From: Trichostrongylus colubriformis
Lineage: Eukaryota > Nematoda > Chromadorea > Rhabditida > Trichostrongylidae
Assembly: GCA_963978905.1 (NCBI GenBank)
Contig: OZ022258.1
Span: forward strand, 41,896,591 to 41,960,590
DNA length: 64,000 nucleotides
Reading direction: 5' to 3'
Shown: positions 22,912 through 34,347 of the stretch, in pieces
Layout: the number at the start of each line of letters is the position of its first letter
How positions within the stretch are numbered: the first letter of the stretch is position 1
Notes under the pieces: generated by a model
Databases searched by the model: none
What the model saw: only the letters and a program-made list of their open reading frames with translations
Told to the model about the DNA's origin: nothing
Position numbers and translations under genes: made by a program

Positions 22912-25539
22912 CTGAAACTATCAAATAAAGTAAACTGTACAACTAAAACGTGCAAAAGAGTGAAAAATTAATCTACACAGGTAAACTGAAATGCCCATTT
23001 GTGAGTGAAAAGAGAAGTTTAAAAAAAGGAAGCCAGAACATCAATTACGAAATCAAAAATCATGATACTGCGGTTAGAAGAGCAAGTAGCGAAAGCCTGC
23101 GGCTGTGTCAAGTCCTGGAAATCACCAAAGTTTGTAGCCTTGTTCGAACGTCTATAACTTCCGCAGTAGTATCTCATTTGGAAAGCTAGAATGCCTCTTG
23201 CAAAAAGAAAGAAAAAGCGAAAGGCTTTTTTCTTCTCAACGATTACTTTGATTACTTCGATTTATCAGATATCCAAGAGTTATGCTAGTCGAGGATTACT
23301 GGAGGATAATGACAAGTGCATGCGGTTTTTTGGTTTCTAACGGTCGGATCAAATATACTTTTTAAGAAACTAAGGACTTTACTCTTTTTTACGGCACTCT
23401 TGAATTCCTTTGTATATTGCATGAACCTTCCACTCGAGGATATGTCGGGAATATCCTTTTTTTGCCGTCAAGAGCGTGACATTGTCGCACGGAGAGCGTT
23501 CAAAACCTCTTCAGAAACAACCCCTTGTTTTCTAAACAGTTTTTCTGGTAGCAAGGCAGTGAAATCAACAGTGTTCGCCATCCTCGCTCTGGGCATGCGC
23601 CATGCCTTCTACCTACCACCAGACAAGATTAGAAGGGTGGCAACGTAATTGAAAGTGTGGTTCTTCTAACAGGTGCTCTTGCGTGGTTATCAGATATGAC
23701 ATACATTTTTTGGTTCCCGCTCCAAGAATCCGCCGTGCACTGGTCTCCTGTTACAAGCTGCAGATAACACTGAAAGGGTGTTCCACGGTGCGAGTGATCA
23801 GTGAATACGCTTTGAATGTTCAAGGTTCTAGAAGTCGATGAACACAACAGTGCACGTTCCAGTGAACAATGTTCCGTGCTCAAAAAGTGATCGTTTATAA
23901 GCTGCAATTATTTCTAGGCTATGACCCAAACGTTTTGTCAAATTTGGGAAAAGAGCGAAGAACAGCAATCATGTGAATTGAGGAAAGCACAACTTTATCG
24001 CGATCTCAAGAAGCAGAAGCTTTCACAACTCCAGGATGCACTTGGCTTATAACTTTGACCAAAGTACTCAGCTCACTTAGACGATGCCCTCAATTATATG
24101 GCGCTGTACAGAACGTATAAGATGGTAGCTGTAACAAGAAAAATTCGATTGCGGTCACTACAATGTATGTAGAGGTGCAAGCAAGTTTTCTTCATTACAT
24201 TCTACAAAGCAGACGTGATACTGACGCAGATGAATCATCGCCTATGCACTGGATAAGCATAACATCCTGGAGGTCATAGAATGTACGGCGCTTATGAATC
24301 GTACAACCATGCATTTTGTCAAACACACACGCAGAAAATCGTGGGAACCCTGCTCACATAGGCAGACAGAGAAACGTGAATGAAGAGGAAGGGCTTCTAC
24401 TCATAATGAACTCTATCTTCATTTTTGAAGGATACTGTTCCCTAGGCCAAGCAGGTCGGCATTTTATGAACTTCTATACAATTCCGTAGCTTTAGCAGTA
24501 CGCGAGTTAAAGACGTAGCCCACGGATCTTCGTCGAGACAAGAACAGAATTCGTTCCTATAATACTCTGTGTCCTTGACAACGGAGACACATTAAGGATA
24601 CCTCACGTGGTTATTCAGCTGGAATATCATTCACTATTTATACCTTCGGAGAGTGATTCCCTTCTGTGTAGGCCATTAAGTGTGTTCTTGTCACCCCGCC
24701 AGCAATGCTGATAACGATCGCAGTTTTTCAACAACCAATAGGCTCTTAAGAGGTAAGAGGAACAGCTCAGCTAAATGGGATAGCCTGGTGGGGTCAGCTT
24801 TACCACCAACTTTTAACGATCCACATAGTTTAACTTGGAACTGCCAACTCTTATCTCCATATCGAAGATCAAGCGCATAGTTCAACGCAAGGGACCTAGC
24901 GCACTTGCCGTCATGCCCAGAACTCTGGCTGAGAAGCGGTTCGACCCATTTCCTGGTCTATGCCACGCGACTCACATGCCATCAAGATTCAAAAGTCTGA
25001 CAGCTTCATGAAGCATGTGGAAGAGTCAATGTTTTCAGACATCTTTTTTCCATTACATGCCTCTTCAATAATAATTGAAGCTCAGAATTTCATGTGCTGC
25101 ACAAGAACCTGTTAAGCTATCTGCCCAGCATTCTATAATCTTACATAAGTTTGGCAGCAGACCAGATGCACAAGTCGCTGTCAAAAGAGCATCTCGAAAC
25201 AGCAAAAGCAATGATAATTTCTTCTGGTGCTCTTCCTTATGATGACATAATGTAATATTTTCTTTCCCCCGGACGCATAAGCGCATAACGACTTACCGTG
25301 CTGCGGGGTCGTCATAAGATCCCAATCTGCGTTTTTTAATGCGATTTTCACCACATGTGACCTCTTCTGAAGTAGAACGTTCATTTCAGAGAACATGTAC
25401 TCCCAGATCTCCGTTTTCTCTTGCCCGTAATGATGCTTTTGAACCATTTACATGCTTCACTGCAGCAAAATGACAACAATTCTACAACATCAACAACAAG
25501 CATACTGTCCTGAATTGAAGTCAAGCTCTTCACGACGCC
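22912..25539. other. Unassigned DNA
   Basis: No supported gene, terminal repeat or RNA gene was seen in this 2.6-kb stretch. Confidence 0.35.
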
Positions 25540-26475
25540 GGACTTTGTGGTCGATGGATCGCCAAGATAATCGGCAGAACTCACTGCGTGGTCTGTTCTT
25601 ACATCAAAAGTTCTGCAAGCTACGATACTCGTCAGACTACAAAACATCGGTCCAAGTTCTCCGTCAGAGATGAAAGGCAGATCTGGAAGCTAGCTTCGAA
25701 CAGAGCACAGAGCGTCAATCAGATTCACGAAGATTTGAACCTGTCAGCACTCAACGGTGTGGAGGACGATGAAACGGGACAGTAACATCGTGCGGGAGGT
25801 CATGAAGAAGGCACCGCGACTGACTAAAGACAAGTTACCTCGTCTTGAATTTATTCGAAGGAACGTCTTATTGGAAAATTGGAATAGAGAAAGGCCCGGC
25901 TGTAAAATTAAGCATAGACTATTCACGGCGCAGTGACCTCATACGCTTAGGTAATCCTCCCTGACGAGAAGTTTAATTTCAAGGAACCAGATGGATACAG
26001 ATGTCACTGGCGTGGCGGTGGCTGCTGGTCTGGAGAGTCTACTGTGGAAGTGAAAGCTGGTCTTGGCATTCATTTCAAGCCGAATGGATTCGCAGAGGAC
26101 TATCATAATTCTCTCAAATGCATAGCTATCATTTCTGAGCTGGCCGCTGGCGACGTCAGAAACCCCCGTCTAGAAGGACAACGTAAGTGTCCAAGCTAAC
26201 TGTTTGACTTCAGCATGGTTCCAAGAGTACATGTACGTGCTTGAGTGGTCAGCGTGCATCCCTAACCTGAATTTCATGGGAAACCTCTGATATATAATTG
26301 TGCGCAGGGTGTACGACAGCTGCAAGCAGCTTGCCACCGTCGACGAGCTCAAAAGTGCGATCATGGACGCTTCGAAGACCATTGACCTAGTGGTCCTCAA
26401 AAACCTTACGACAAGCATATCACACCGACTCATGGAAGTGGCTCCCGAACAAGGAGCACCAATTAATTACCAGTT
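25540..26475 (+). pseudogene. Tc3-like (Tc1/mariner) transposase, broken
   Basis: Pieces of a Tc3-type transposase lie in order on the plus strand. First is a helix-turn-helix segment (WIAKIIGRTHCVVCSYIKS), then SVRDERQIWKLASNRAQSVNQ, then IVREVMKKAPRLTK with LEFIRRNV. Next is the first catalytic block (LPDEKFNFKEPDGYRCHWRG, normally FSDEK), and last a C-terminal part from about 26304 (VYDSCKQLATVDELKSAI, then a KNLTTSISHRLMEV block). Frameshifts and stops near 25785, 25935 and in the 26.1-kb region break it, and the second and third catalytic residues could not be placed. This is an old relic with no detectable intact ends. Confidence 0.82.
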
Positions 26476-28585
26476 TTGCCTAGCCATGGTGTCTTTATAT
26501 GGCCATCCGAGCACCCATATGTTTGAAAGTGGGTTTTCTGAGTTTTTCTTTGCTTATATGACAAATCTGATGGCGTACATTGCAGAGTTGAGTTCAAGCC
26601 TTTAGGACTGAGACTGCTAAAATAAGGGGTGGACGTATAGTACCGAATTGCACTGTATACATAAATCAAAAGTGGTTTGGAAACGGCAAGAACCGGACGG
26701 TGATTGCCCCTAGAGCTGTATTGATCTCTCAAGTACGAATATAACGCTACTTTTGAACGAAGGTACCTGGCGTGTGGGCGCTGGTGGATACAAGCACTAA
26801 TCACTCAATATTTGTAAACAGGATTGCCTTGGCGGGGTGGAAAAGGAAACCGCGCACATTCTAAATGTGCTCAAATTTTTGAAAGATAGTGAGAGCTCAG
26901 AAGAGGTCAAGCTGACAGAGGCAGACGAACCATGAAACTCGACCTGTCGTTTAAACGAAAACTCATCGCGGTTTCTATCAGATTATGAGATCACTTCCTT
27001 TGTTCTGACATGAGCAACGTTTATGAGTTTCATGTGCTCTCTTCGCTACTTTCCATGGATCTCCCATTTTTTGATCGCAATGGCTTGACCCGACTTTGAA
27101 GAAGATCTTCTGATGTGTAGATACCTAAAGCTACAATAGAAAAACACTTCACTGTAATGGTCAAAATTCCTCTCATCGAAGGATTTTCTTTCAATTCTTT
27201 TTTGGCAGTTCCAGCACAACTTCAACCAAACTTCACACAAGTTTTTGTCATATCCCTTTTCTGTCCTAAAATACGATTCCTTAATCAGAATTCCTCAGTC
27301 CACGCCCGACTCTACCTTCGACCGCTGTAAAGCAGCTCTTGTGTGCCAAAACGCTCCAGAATGAGTTCTCATCGGAGGTCACCCATATTCCTGCGCACAC
27401 CTTTCCCATATGACTATCGTTGGTATTTCCGATGAACTTACGACAAAGATTGCCGCTCTGCGGTTGAGCGCTTTTCAGATGCACGCATCAGAACAAGTTA
27501 CCGAACAGGAACGGGCGCAACCAACGACTCATTTCTAGAACAGCTCTCCTTAGCATTTTTCTTCAGTGTGTTCTGTGAGCATGAGTTATCTTTTCGTGCT
27601 CCCCATTACTGAGGTCGGATCGGAGCCAATTTTGTGGAGATGCCATGCAGCGCATGGATCACTCGCTTCAATAAGTGGCAAGCCTGTGAAGCCTCCACTA
27701 GGTCTTGTGTGAGACGTAGATCATTCGCAAAATTGACGAATTCACGTACATATGTATGCGTTTTCTATTGCTTCATTCGGCTCAATATGCATAATGCCGA
27801 ACTACAATTGCCACAATTGCCAACCCATCGAAATCTGCAGCTACACTGTATAATTGAAGAGGATTTGGTTGTTCGTCTTGCGAATGTATGCTCCTGCAGA
27901 GCTATGCAGAAGCAGCGTTAGTTCTGTTATCATGTCTAAAAATTCGCAGGGTTTTTTTTTGTCAGCATCAAAAGTGTTCACATACAGGAAATAATATCCA
28001 AATAAACACACGACGGTGGCAGACAGACATTTCATGCACGGATGATCAAATTTAGAGATTCTTTGGAGGAAGGAACGATATTTTCCCCACACCCGACCCT
28101 GAGTAGTGTAGGGCCAGTGCAATATCACATATTGGTGGACTGCGATTTCGCGCAGCAGTACCACTATGTGCGGCCGTATTCTCATATAGCTGCGGATACT
28201 CCCAGCAAGCGGAGATTCAACGAGAAGAATGGCGATTAAGAGTTGATTACTCCCAATTGTCGCATCTGAACGAATATTTTTATTAGTGCACGACTTATGG
28301 TGAAATCCACTTTTGACATGTTATGTCGGCGTTTCGCCATTTTACGAAAGGCCATTCTGCTCGAACTAGACAAAGAAGTTGTAAATTGTAGCAGCAATTC
28401 TGATGAGATTTCACTCTTTCATTTGGAATTCATGCATCTCAATCAATAGTGGTTTCATGTAATCCACAACCTGACCGCCAGAAGGCGAGACACTTTGCAA
28501 GAAGTTCAGAGGTATTTACTTTCCACCCAAGCGTTAGCTCTCCTCGCGCAAATAGAGGAAGAAGCACGAGCAGCAGTGACGAGAA
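26476..28585. other. Unassigned DNA
   Basis: No supported gene. This is the left flank of the BEL insertion. Open frames on both strands are short and lack domains. Confidence 0.35.
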
Positions 28586-28590
28586 GGAAA
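28586..28590. repeat. BEL target-site duplication, left
   Basis: GGAAA directly left of the LTR, matching GGAAA at 41169-41173. Five bp is the usual BEL/Pao duplication length. Confidence 0.9.
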
Positions 28591-29001
28591 TGAACGGGAT
28601 TCGTCAGAGTGTCTGCTCGCCAGTCGTGCCACGCGGGTCTTTTCGTCGGTTCGCACAGCCTCTTGATACACAAGATTTATTGCACGTACTTCCACAGGCA
28701 AAGTGAAGATAGGAAGATGAGTGGAGATAGGTGAAGGCAAGAAAAGGGGCTAAGATAATGATTGAGAGCTCCTGGCCGCTATTTATACGGTATATGTGGG
28801 CGGAGTTAAGATGAAGCTTACAGATAAAGTGAACAGTGCTCCGAACAGTAAACATTTTGCCCTTTCGAGCTACAGATCAGCCAGGTGATAATGTAAAGAA
28901 CAGTTACAAATGAGTCATGCATGAGTCATACGTATAGGATGAACAAATTAAGATGAACAAAATTGAGTGACAAAAAATAGAGAGATCGCAGATCCTCTAT
29001 A
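28591..29001 (-). repeat. 3' LTR of the BEL element
   Basis: 411 bp, about 96.6% identical to the other LTR. In element sense it starts TATAGAGGATC and ends CCCGTTCA, so it ends in CA but does not start TG. It carries a TATAAATA box (28780-28787), an AATAAA signal (28676-28681), and twin ATGAGTCAT words (28910-28918 and 28921-28929) about 120 bp upstream of the TATA box. Confidence 0.96.
28676..28681 (-). terminator. LTR polyadenylation signal
   Basis: AATAAA on the minus strand about 100 bp downstream of the LTR TATA box, as expected at the R/U5 region. In this 3' LTR it would end element transcripts. Confidence 0.65.
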
Positions 29002-30210
29002 CTCCCGGCGGGCGAACAACGATGCTTGGGATTTGGGGCCGGTTCTCGTTCTCTGGGCTACGGCGATCGTCCTCACGGTGTCGACTTCTCTCGCGACGTC
29101 AACTGTCCTGGCGGCTTCTGCTTCTGTTGTCCCCATGTACCCGCTCGTGGCGAGGAGTGCGAGTCGCGGGTGTAGAAATCCTGCTCTGTCGTCGGTTATC
29201 CGCTGGGCGACGGTCATCCTCGCGTTCGTTGTGAATTCGCTTCTCCAAATCGCTCATTTCGCGTTCCAAGGTCGATTCTCTCGCACGTAGTCGACCACGT
29301 TTTTCCGTGAGTTCGTCCAGTCTGCGCGAATCTGATGAAGTACCCTGGGACACGGTAGACTCTCGTTTCTCGATTTCTGCCGCGATTTCCTTGGTGTCGC
29401 TGCGAACTTTAGCAAGTTCTGTCCGCGTGTTCTCCAACAGCTGAAGCAGCGTTCCTTTCCACTCCTACGTGAGGTGGGCTCCGCCGAGTGAAGTTGGCAC
29501 TGGTGAGTGTTGCAAGTCGGCTTTCCATCGCATCGAAACGTCCTTGTAGTAAGTTGATCTCGAAGGACGCTTCTGGAAGTTGTGCAGTTCAAGGAGTTCC
29601 TTCGTTCGCTGAACGTCTTGGTGTATCTCGTCCCAACGAATGGTGAGAGCTACATTAGCGTCGTTGACGTCGGATGGTTTCACGGTGTCAGAAGTATTGT
29701 TCTCGATCCTTCTAAGACGGGCTCGAACGTCTTCCATGAATGGTGTTATTGCCGAGATAGAAGACAAGACATCTCTCATCACGCTAGTCGTCTGATCTTG
29801 ATAGAACTTAAGTCTCTGTTCCTTCTCCTTGATCAGCGATACCAAGCGTAGGGTGGGCTCACTTTGACGAGTGAGAATTTCCATATTCTCAGCAGCATTC
29901 CTCAATAGTGTCCCTCCTTCGCGCAGTAAGTCCTTCATGTTTGAGATCTGGGTTCGCGGTTTCTTAGCTGATGACGGCTCTTGTGATGCTTCATCTGCCG
30001 GAGGTTTCGCTTTGTCTGCGGCTTTTCGGACTGCGATTTCCCTGGCAGCTTCGAAGGCTTAGGCAATGCTTTTTTCGCTTCTTTGGCGACTGCATCAGAG
30101 ATCCTATCTGAGTCGTTGCGGAGTTGAACGCTGCTACCACTGTCGTCGCTGTGAGTAGCTTCTCTCTTCTTCTTGCCCATCGGCTGTGGAATAGTGGCTG
30201 ACTGCTCCAT
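28997..30210 (-). pseudogene. Third ORF of the BEL element: coiled coil plus Arg/Ser-rich tail
   Basis: An open frame of about 404 codons lies between the envelope and the 3' LTR. It starts MEQSATIPQPMGKKKREAT, with a nuclear-localisation-like KKKR. Long charged helical stretches with coiled-coil heptads follow (for example LIKEKEQRLKFYQDQTTSVM and ELAKVRSDTKEIAAEIEKRE). It ends in a tail rich in Arg, Ser, Asp and Glu (RSRSRQDS, RRERSRHREDDRRS). The last codon, TAG at 28997-28999, lies just inside the LTR. One frameshift near 30065 and in-frame TAG (29465) and TGA (29099) codons break it, but the frame is otherwise consistent, so it was once coding. I recognise no family. A structural or RNA-binding accessory role is a guess. 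Confidence 0.72.
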
Positions 30211-30320
30211 TGCTTGCTAGAATTAGAGAAAGATTTATCATAAGAAGTGGCGTCGTGCGGTGCGATAACATGTAGTGCGTGCAGCATGCTATGTACAAAG
30301 CTTTTCCATATGACGTGCAG

Positions 30321-31457
30321 TTACAACCACTTCTTTGTATCCTTCGGCGTGCCTTTTGCTAATGTGAGGATGCCTGATAGTGATGACCTAAGGATTCGAA
30401 GTGGGATTTTGAAGAGAACGCTGAGACCTTTACATGCTAGCTTAAGTCCACAAGTCGAGATAAATAAATATCCGACGACGACTGCTGCTGCAAAATTAGA
30501 AATGTCGCGGTTATCGTCTTGTACCATCCGAGCAGGACGTCGAAGATGTGTTCAAAGTCGGGTATACGAACTCGTCGTATAGCGTGCTTTCACCCGCAAG
30601 GATTTTCTTGGCTGATCCATGAATCGTTCGTGTCCATTGTAGTATTCCAGTGATTTCGAACGTCGTTGTTGTTGATCCGCAGTTGACGTCGCAGACTTTT
30701 CTCAGCCTTGCCAGTGTGTGAAAGAATCGTAGAGAAGATTCTACTCCTTCGGGACTACACGGTACGGTAAAGTGCGTATCGTCGCAACGTATTGAGGTCA
30801 TTGCGGGCCGACCATCAGTAGTGCATACAATCTTCGACTCCGCTCCTTGAGGACATTGATAGCAGCCCTTTGCTACTGCGTTGTTCACTCGGCAGACAGA
30901 GTTCGTTACGTCTGTAACCACTTTGTTGAATCTTCCGTTCATGTGGATGATGAATTCTGCTGTCGTGAACGCTAGCACATGAGTTGTTGCTGTCGTAGGA
31001 TCACGCTCCGATGGCTTGAATGTGATCCATGGGCTACGAACGGGAAATCGCTTTTGAACTTTGTTGTCAAAGACGTCTGTGATGGGTTCATCTGTGCATG
31101 CGCAATTCACTTTGTTTTCTGCCTGTTGGCATACGCAATCTGTGTTCACTGTACAGTTGAGGGATGCTGCTACTTCCTTGGAGTCGCATATTTTGAGTTT
31201 TCTGTCAGTGTTCCACAGTGCGAGATGTGTCCCATCAGAAATGAATTTCGATGCGAGTGTTGGTGATGGCGGCATCGTTACGGACGTGAGTGTGATCGTT
31301 GAGTCGTTGAATACCGTCGTAACGGCTGGCTGTAGGCTGACTGACTGATTCATGATTCTCGAGTTAGTTACGGTCACGATTGTGAGACGTACTTCTTCTT
31401 TCCAGCGGGAGCAGCCAAAGATTTCGTAGACCTTTTCATCTGTGGGTCTATGGTATA
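30321..31457 (-). pseudogene. BEL envelope, C-terminal part (phlebovirus G2-like)
   Basis: Downstream of the RTE insertion the envelope frame resumes with KVYEIFGCSRW and continues through a Cys-rich region (NCTVNTDCVCQQAENK). It then shows paired cysteines (GCYQCPQGAESKIVC, VCDVNCGS) and a membrane anchor (FAAAVVVGYLFISTCGLKL) with a short basic tail. This pattern is that of the class II fusion glycoprotein (G2/Gc) of phleboviruses found in nematode BEL envelopes. A frameshift near 30520 separates the ectodomain from the anchor. Confidence 0.85.
31445..31457. repeat. RTE target-site duplication, 3' side
   Basis: GGTCTATGGTATA, identical to 33856-33868. It marks the 3' end of the nested RTE insertion. 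Confidence 0.93.
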
Positions 31458-33855
31458 CTTTACTTTGATACTTTGATGGTCCTTCTGCTGGCGGTCTTCT
31501 CAGCGGGGACCACAGCTCATCCATACCGCCCGATTTTTGGCGACTTGCATCCAATGTAGGCCGCGTTCTCTGAAACACTTGTAAAACGAATCGGCGGCCC
31601 ACCGTGTCGGCGGTCGTCCTAGCTGTCTCCTTTTGTCTCGTGGAAGCCACTCTGTGACGCGGAGACTCCATCTGTCATCATCACGGCGAAGTAAGTGGCC
31701 AGCCCAGCGGTGTTTCGAATGTGCCATGTATTGCAGAGGATCTTTCAAACGCGATCTCTCTTTCAAATCCGAGCTTCGCAATCCTTGCTTCCATTGTTGA
31801 TGCCGACTGATCTTCAGAAAGCATCTTTCCAATGCACGATGAGCCGTCTGCATGGCCTTAGCGATTGTTTTGTTTTCGGGCCAAGTCTCGGTCGCGTAGC
31901 ACAACGCGGGCAATACTGAAGCGTTGAATATCGAGGCCTTGAGGTCTGGATCATTTACCTGATCCGTTACTTCGCGAATCGATCCAAAAGCTGCCCATGC
32001 AGCGCGTCTCCTGCGGTTTATTTCAGGAGTGATGTTGTTCGCCATGTTCAGCTCTCTTCCCAGATACACGTAGGAATCGACTCTTTGAAGAGCTTTTCCT
32101 GCTAGCTTTACCGTTCCCGTTTCGCACCACTGGTTCACCATCAGCTGCGTTTTAGACATATTCATTTCCAAGCCGATCTTCAACCCTGTCGCGTTGAGTT
32201 CGTTTACCATCTCTTCCATTTCGGCGACGCTGCTAGATACCAGAACGATGTCATCAGCAAAGCGGAGGTTGCTAATTCTTCTCCAATCGACAAGATATCC
32301 TTTGTTTTCCCAATCAAGGGTTGACATCGCATATTGTAGTGCAGCCGTAAATAATTTAGGAGATATCGTGTCTCCTTGCCGTACTCCTTTCTCGATGGAG
32401 ACCCTCATTGGGCGCTCGTACAATCGGATCGTTGTTGAGGTGTTCGACATGCACTGCTCAAGCAGGCGGATGTAGGCAGGAGGAATTCCGGCTTGCACAA
32501 GGGCGTTCAGAACAGCGTTAACCTCCACCGAATCGAATGCTTTCTTATAGTCCACAAAAACGAGGACTAAAGGAAGATGGTACTCTCGGCTCCTCTCAAT
32601 GAGCTGGGTGATTGCTTGAATGTTATCCATGCACGAAAAGGTTTTCCTGAATCCTGTCTGCTCCAGTGGCTGATATTCATCTAAAGCGCGCTCCATTCGG
32701 TTGAGCAGTATCTTCGTAAACGTTTTGTACACGACTGAGAGCAGGCTGATGGGTCGGTAGTTGACTATGTCTTCCCGCTGACCTTTCTTGAAAAGAAGAA
32801 CTGTCTTTGAATCCTTCCACTGCTCTGGAACTTCCCTTAACTTGAGGTAGTGGTTGAAGTGCTTCACTAGAAGAGTATGAAGAGCGGTATTCCCAGCTCG
32901 GAGCAAATCCGCAGAGATATTGTCCGGGCCTGGAGCAGTTCCTTTCTTCATGCTTCTTATCGCATTGGCAACTTCTGATTCCAGAATAGTGGGAGGGTCT
33001 TCATCCGGCGGTATCGGGCATCTTGGAACAACTGTGGAGGAGCGGAAGAATTCAGTGTAGAAATCATGAACGATATTCTCCATTGCTCTTCTGGATGTTT
33101 GTACTCTCCCTTCTTTGTCCATGAGAGCTGACATGATGGTCTTTTGATCGTTGAGATCGCGCTTACAGCGTTTTATGCTTGATCTTGTTTCCGCCGTTAC
33201 GAGGAGCTTGGTTCTCCTATACATTCGAAGCGACTCCTTGACAGCTACGCGACATGCCTTGTTGATGACAACTTTGTCCAGGTGAGTGGCGGCAGGATCT
33301 TGTTTCACAGCTCTCCGTTTTTCCAAGAGTTCAATGGCAAGAGCATTCAATCTTGGAGCAGGAACTGGCTGTGAGTAACGCGAGGCATCTGCGCATTTTA
33401 GCAAGCCCTGGACTAGGCGTTCGTAATCTTCCGTTGGATTCCCCAGAAGACTCCATTCGTAGGCTTCAATGGCAGATTCAAGCACCTCAGTATTGAAAGT
33501 AGGAATCCTGAAGGGCTCTGGCCTGTGCGTGTCGCGCTTGAAGATTTTGTTGTTGAGACGTATCTTTGCGCGTATTAGACGATGGTCCGAGCCTGTATCG
33601 AACGACGGCAGCACGGATACGTCGAATAAGCTCCACCGTCGGTTGGTCAGAACATGGTCTATTTCCGTGTGCGTAAGCCCGTTCGGGCTTTCCCATGTCC
33701 ATCGTCGTCCTGCTGGCTTTTCAAACATGGAGTTCCCATGGAAAAGCCGACACGCAGACATAAAATCCAGCAACCGTTCGCCATTCTCATTTCTGTTCCT
33801 AGATCCATGAGGTCCGAGCCTCCAGTCACCTTCGGCGTTACGAACGAACGCCGAA
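31458..33855 (-). mobile_element. RTE-clade non-LTR retrotransposon, 5'-truncated, nested in BEL envelope
   Basis: This 2398-bp element is bounded by perfect 13-bp target duplications. In element sense it ends with two units of TCAAAGTA after a very short 3' tail, the usual RTE ending. The 5' end is truncated within the endonuclease domain. The remaining frame is open for about 785 codons, unlike its BEL host, so it inserted after BEL and much later than most BEL breaks would imply. Confidence 0.95.
31500..33855 (-). CDS. RTE endonuclease (partial) and reverse transcriptase
   Basis: The frame holds the C-terminal half of an APE-type endonuclease (RRWTWESPNGLTHTEIDHVL, then SFDTGSDHRLIRAKI with the conserved SDH). 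A complete reverse transcriptase follows: TAPGPDNISADLLRAG, YRPISLLSVVYKTFTKILLN, VFVDYKKAFDSVE (motif A Asp), EKGVRQGDTISPKLF, and LRFADDIVL (catalytic FADD). The C-terminal region has HRWAGHLLRRDDDRW. It ends at a stop at 31500, 42 bp before the element end. The catalytic RT motifs are intact. The N-terminal endonuclease residues and start codon are missing because of 5' truncation, so it is not autonomous. Upstream codons in the same frame belong to the envelope. Confidence 0.94.
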
Positions 33856-33868
33856 GGTCTATGGTATA
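33856..33868. repeat. RTE target-site duplication, 5' side
   Basis: GGTCTATGGTATA, identical to 31445-31457. The envelope reading frame runs through this word on both sides of the insertion. Confidence 0.93.
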
Positions 33869-34347
33869 TGCGGTAAAAACACATCCACTGCTCCAGTAAA
33901 AGCACCCGCATCCGGGCCCGCCGCAGCTTTCCATGCAACTGGTGATGCCAGGGTAATGGTTTCCATGTGATAGTTCTTCGATCTTGGAGGACGCATTGAT
34001 GTCCCCGCACTTGTTTCCTGTGCAGGATCCGGTCCCTGGACATCTCTTCGAATCAATGACGTGTTGCCTTGTGCTACGAGTGAACGCGTCTTCTTTTCGC
34101 AAGTTAGTTGGAGTCCTTCCCAAATGATTCGGATTTCTTTCACAAGTGTTCCGTTGAAGAGGAACCGAACGCAAGCTTCCTGCTGCAGACTGTTCAGCTT
34201 CAATACTTCCTTGGTTTCCATTGAGCAGATCTTCATTCCATTCGGAGACATAAGGCACGTTGTCGCCTCATGAGTGAATACGTCCACGTGTTGGCAAGTC
34301 ATTGCTAGTGATATTATCGATGCAACGGCAATACTGAGTAATGGAGC
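33856..34347 (-). pseudogene. BEL envelope, start of the G2-like fusion domain
   Basis: After an in-frame TGA at 34348 comes a hydrophobic leader (LLSIAVASIISLA). Next is the N-terminal G2-like ectodomain (MTCQHVDVFTHEATTCLM) and the signature Cys-rich block (SCGGPGCGCF, SSGCVF). That block corresponds to the fusion-loop region of phlebovirus-type G2. Frameshifts near 34080 and in a T-run near 33870 break it just before the RTE insertion at 33855. Confidence 0.83.

Noticed and set aside
33856..34043. Start of the RTE protein at an ATG within this interval
   Set aside because: The 13-bp duplication shows that the RTE begins at 33855; codons upstream belong to the envelope in a shifted frame.
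33659..34258. Separate 199-codon minus-strand gene
   Set aside because: It is a frame-shifted part of the BEL envelope running into antisense-frame RTE sequence, not an independent gene.
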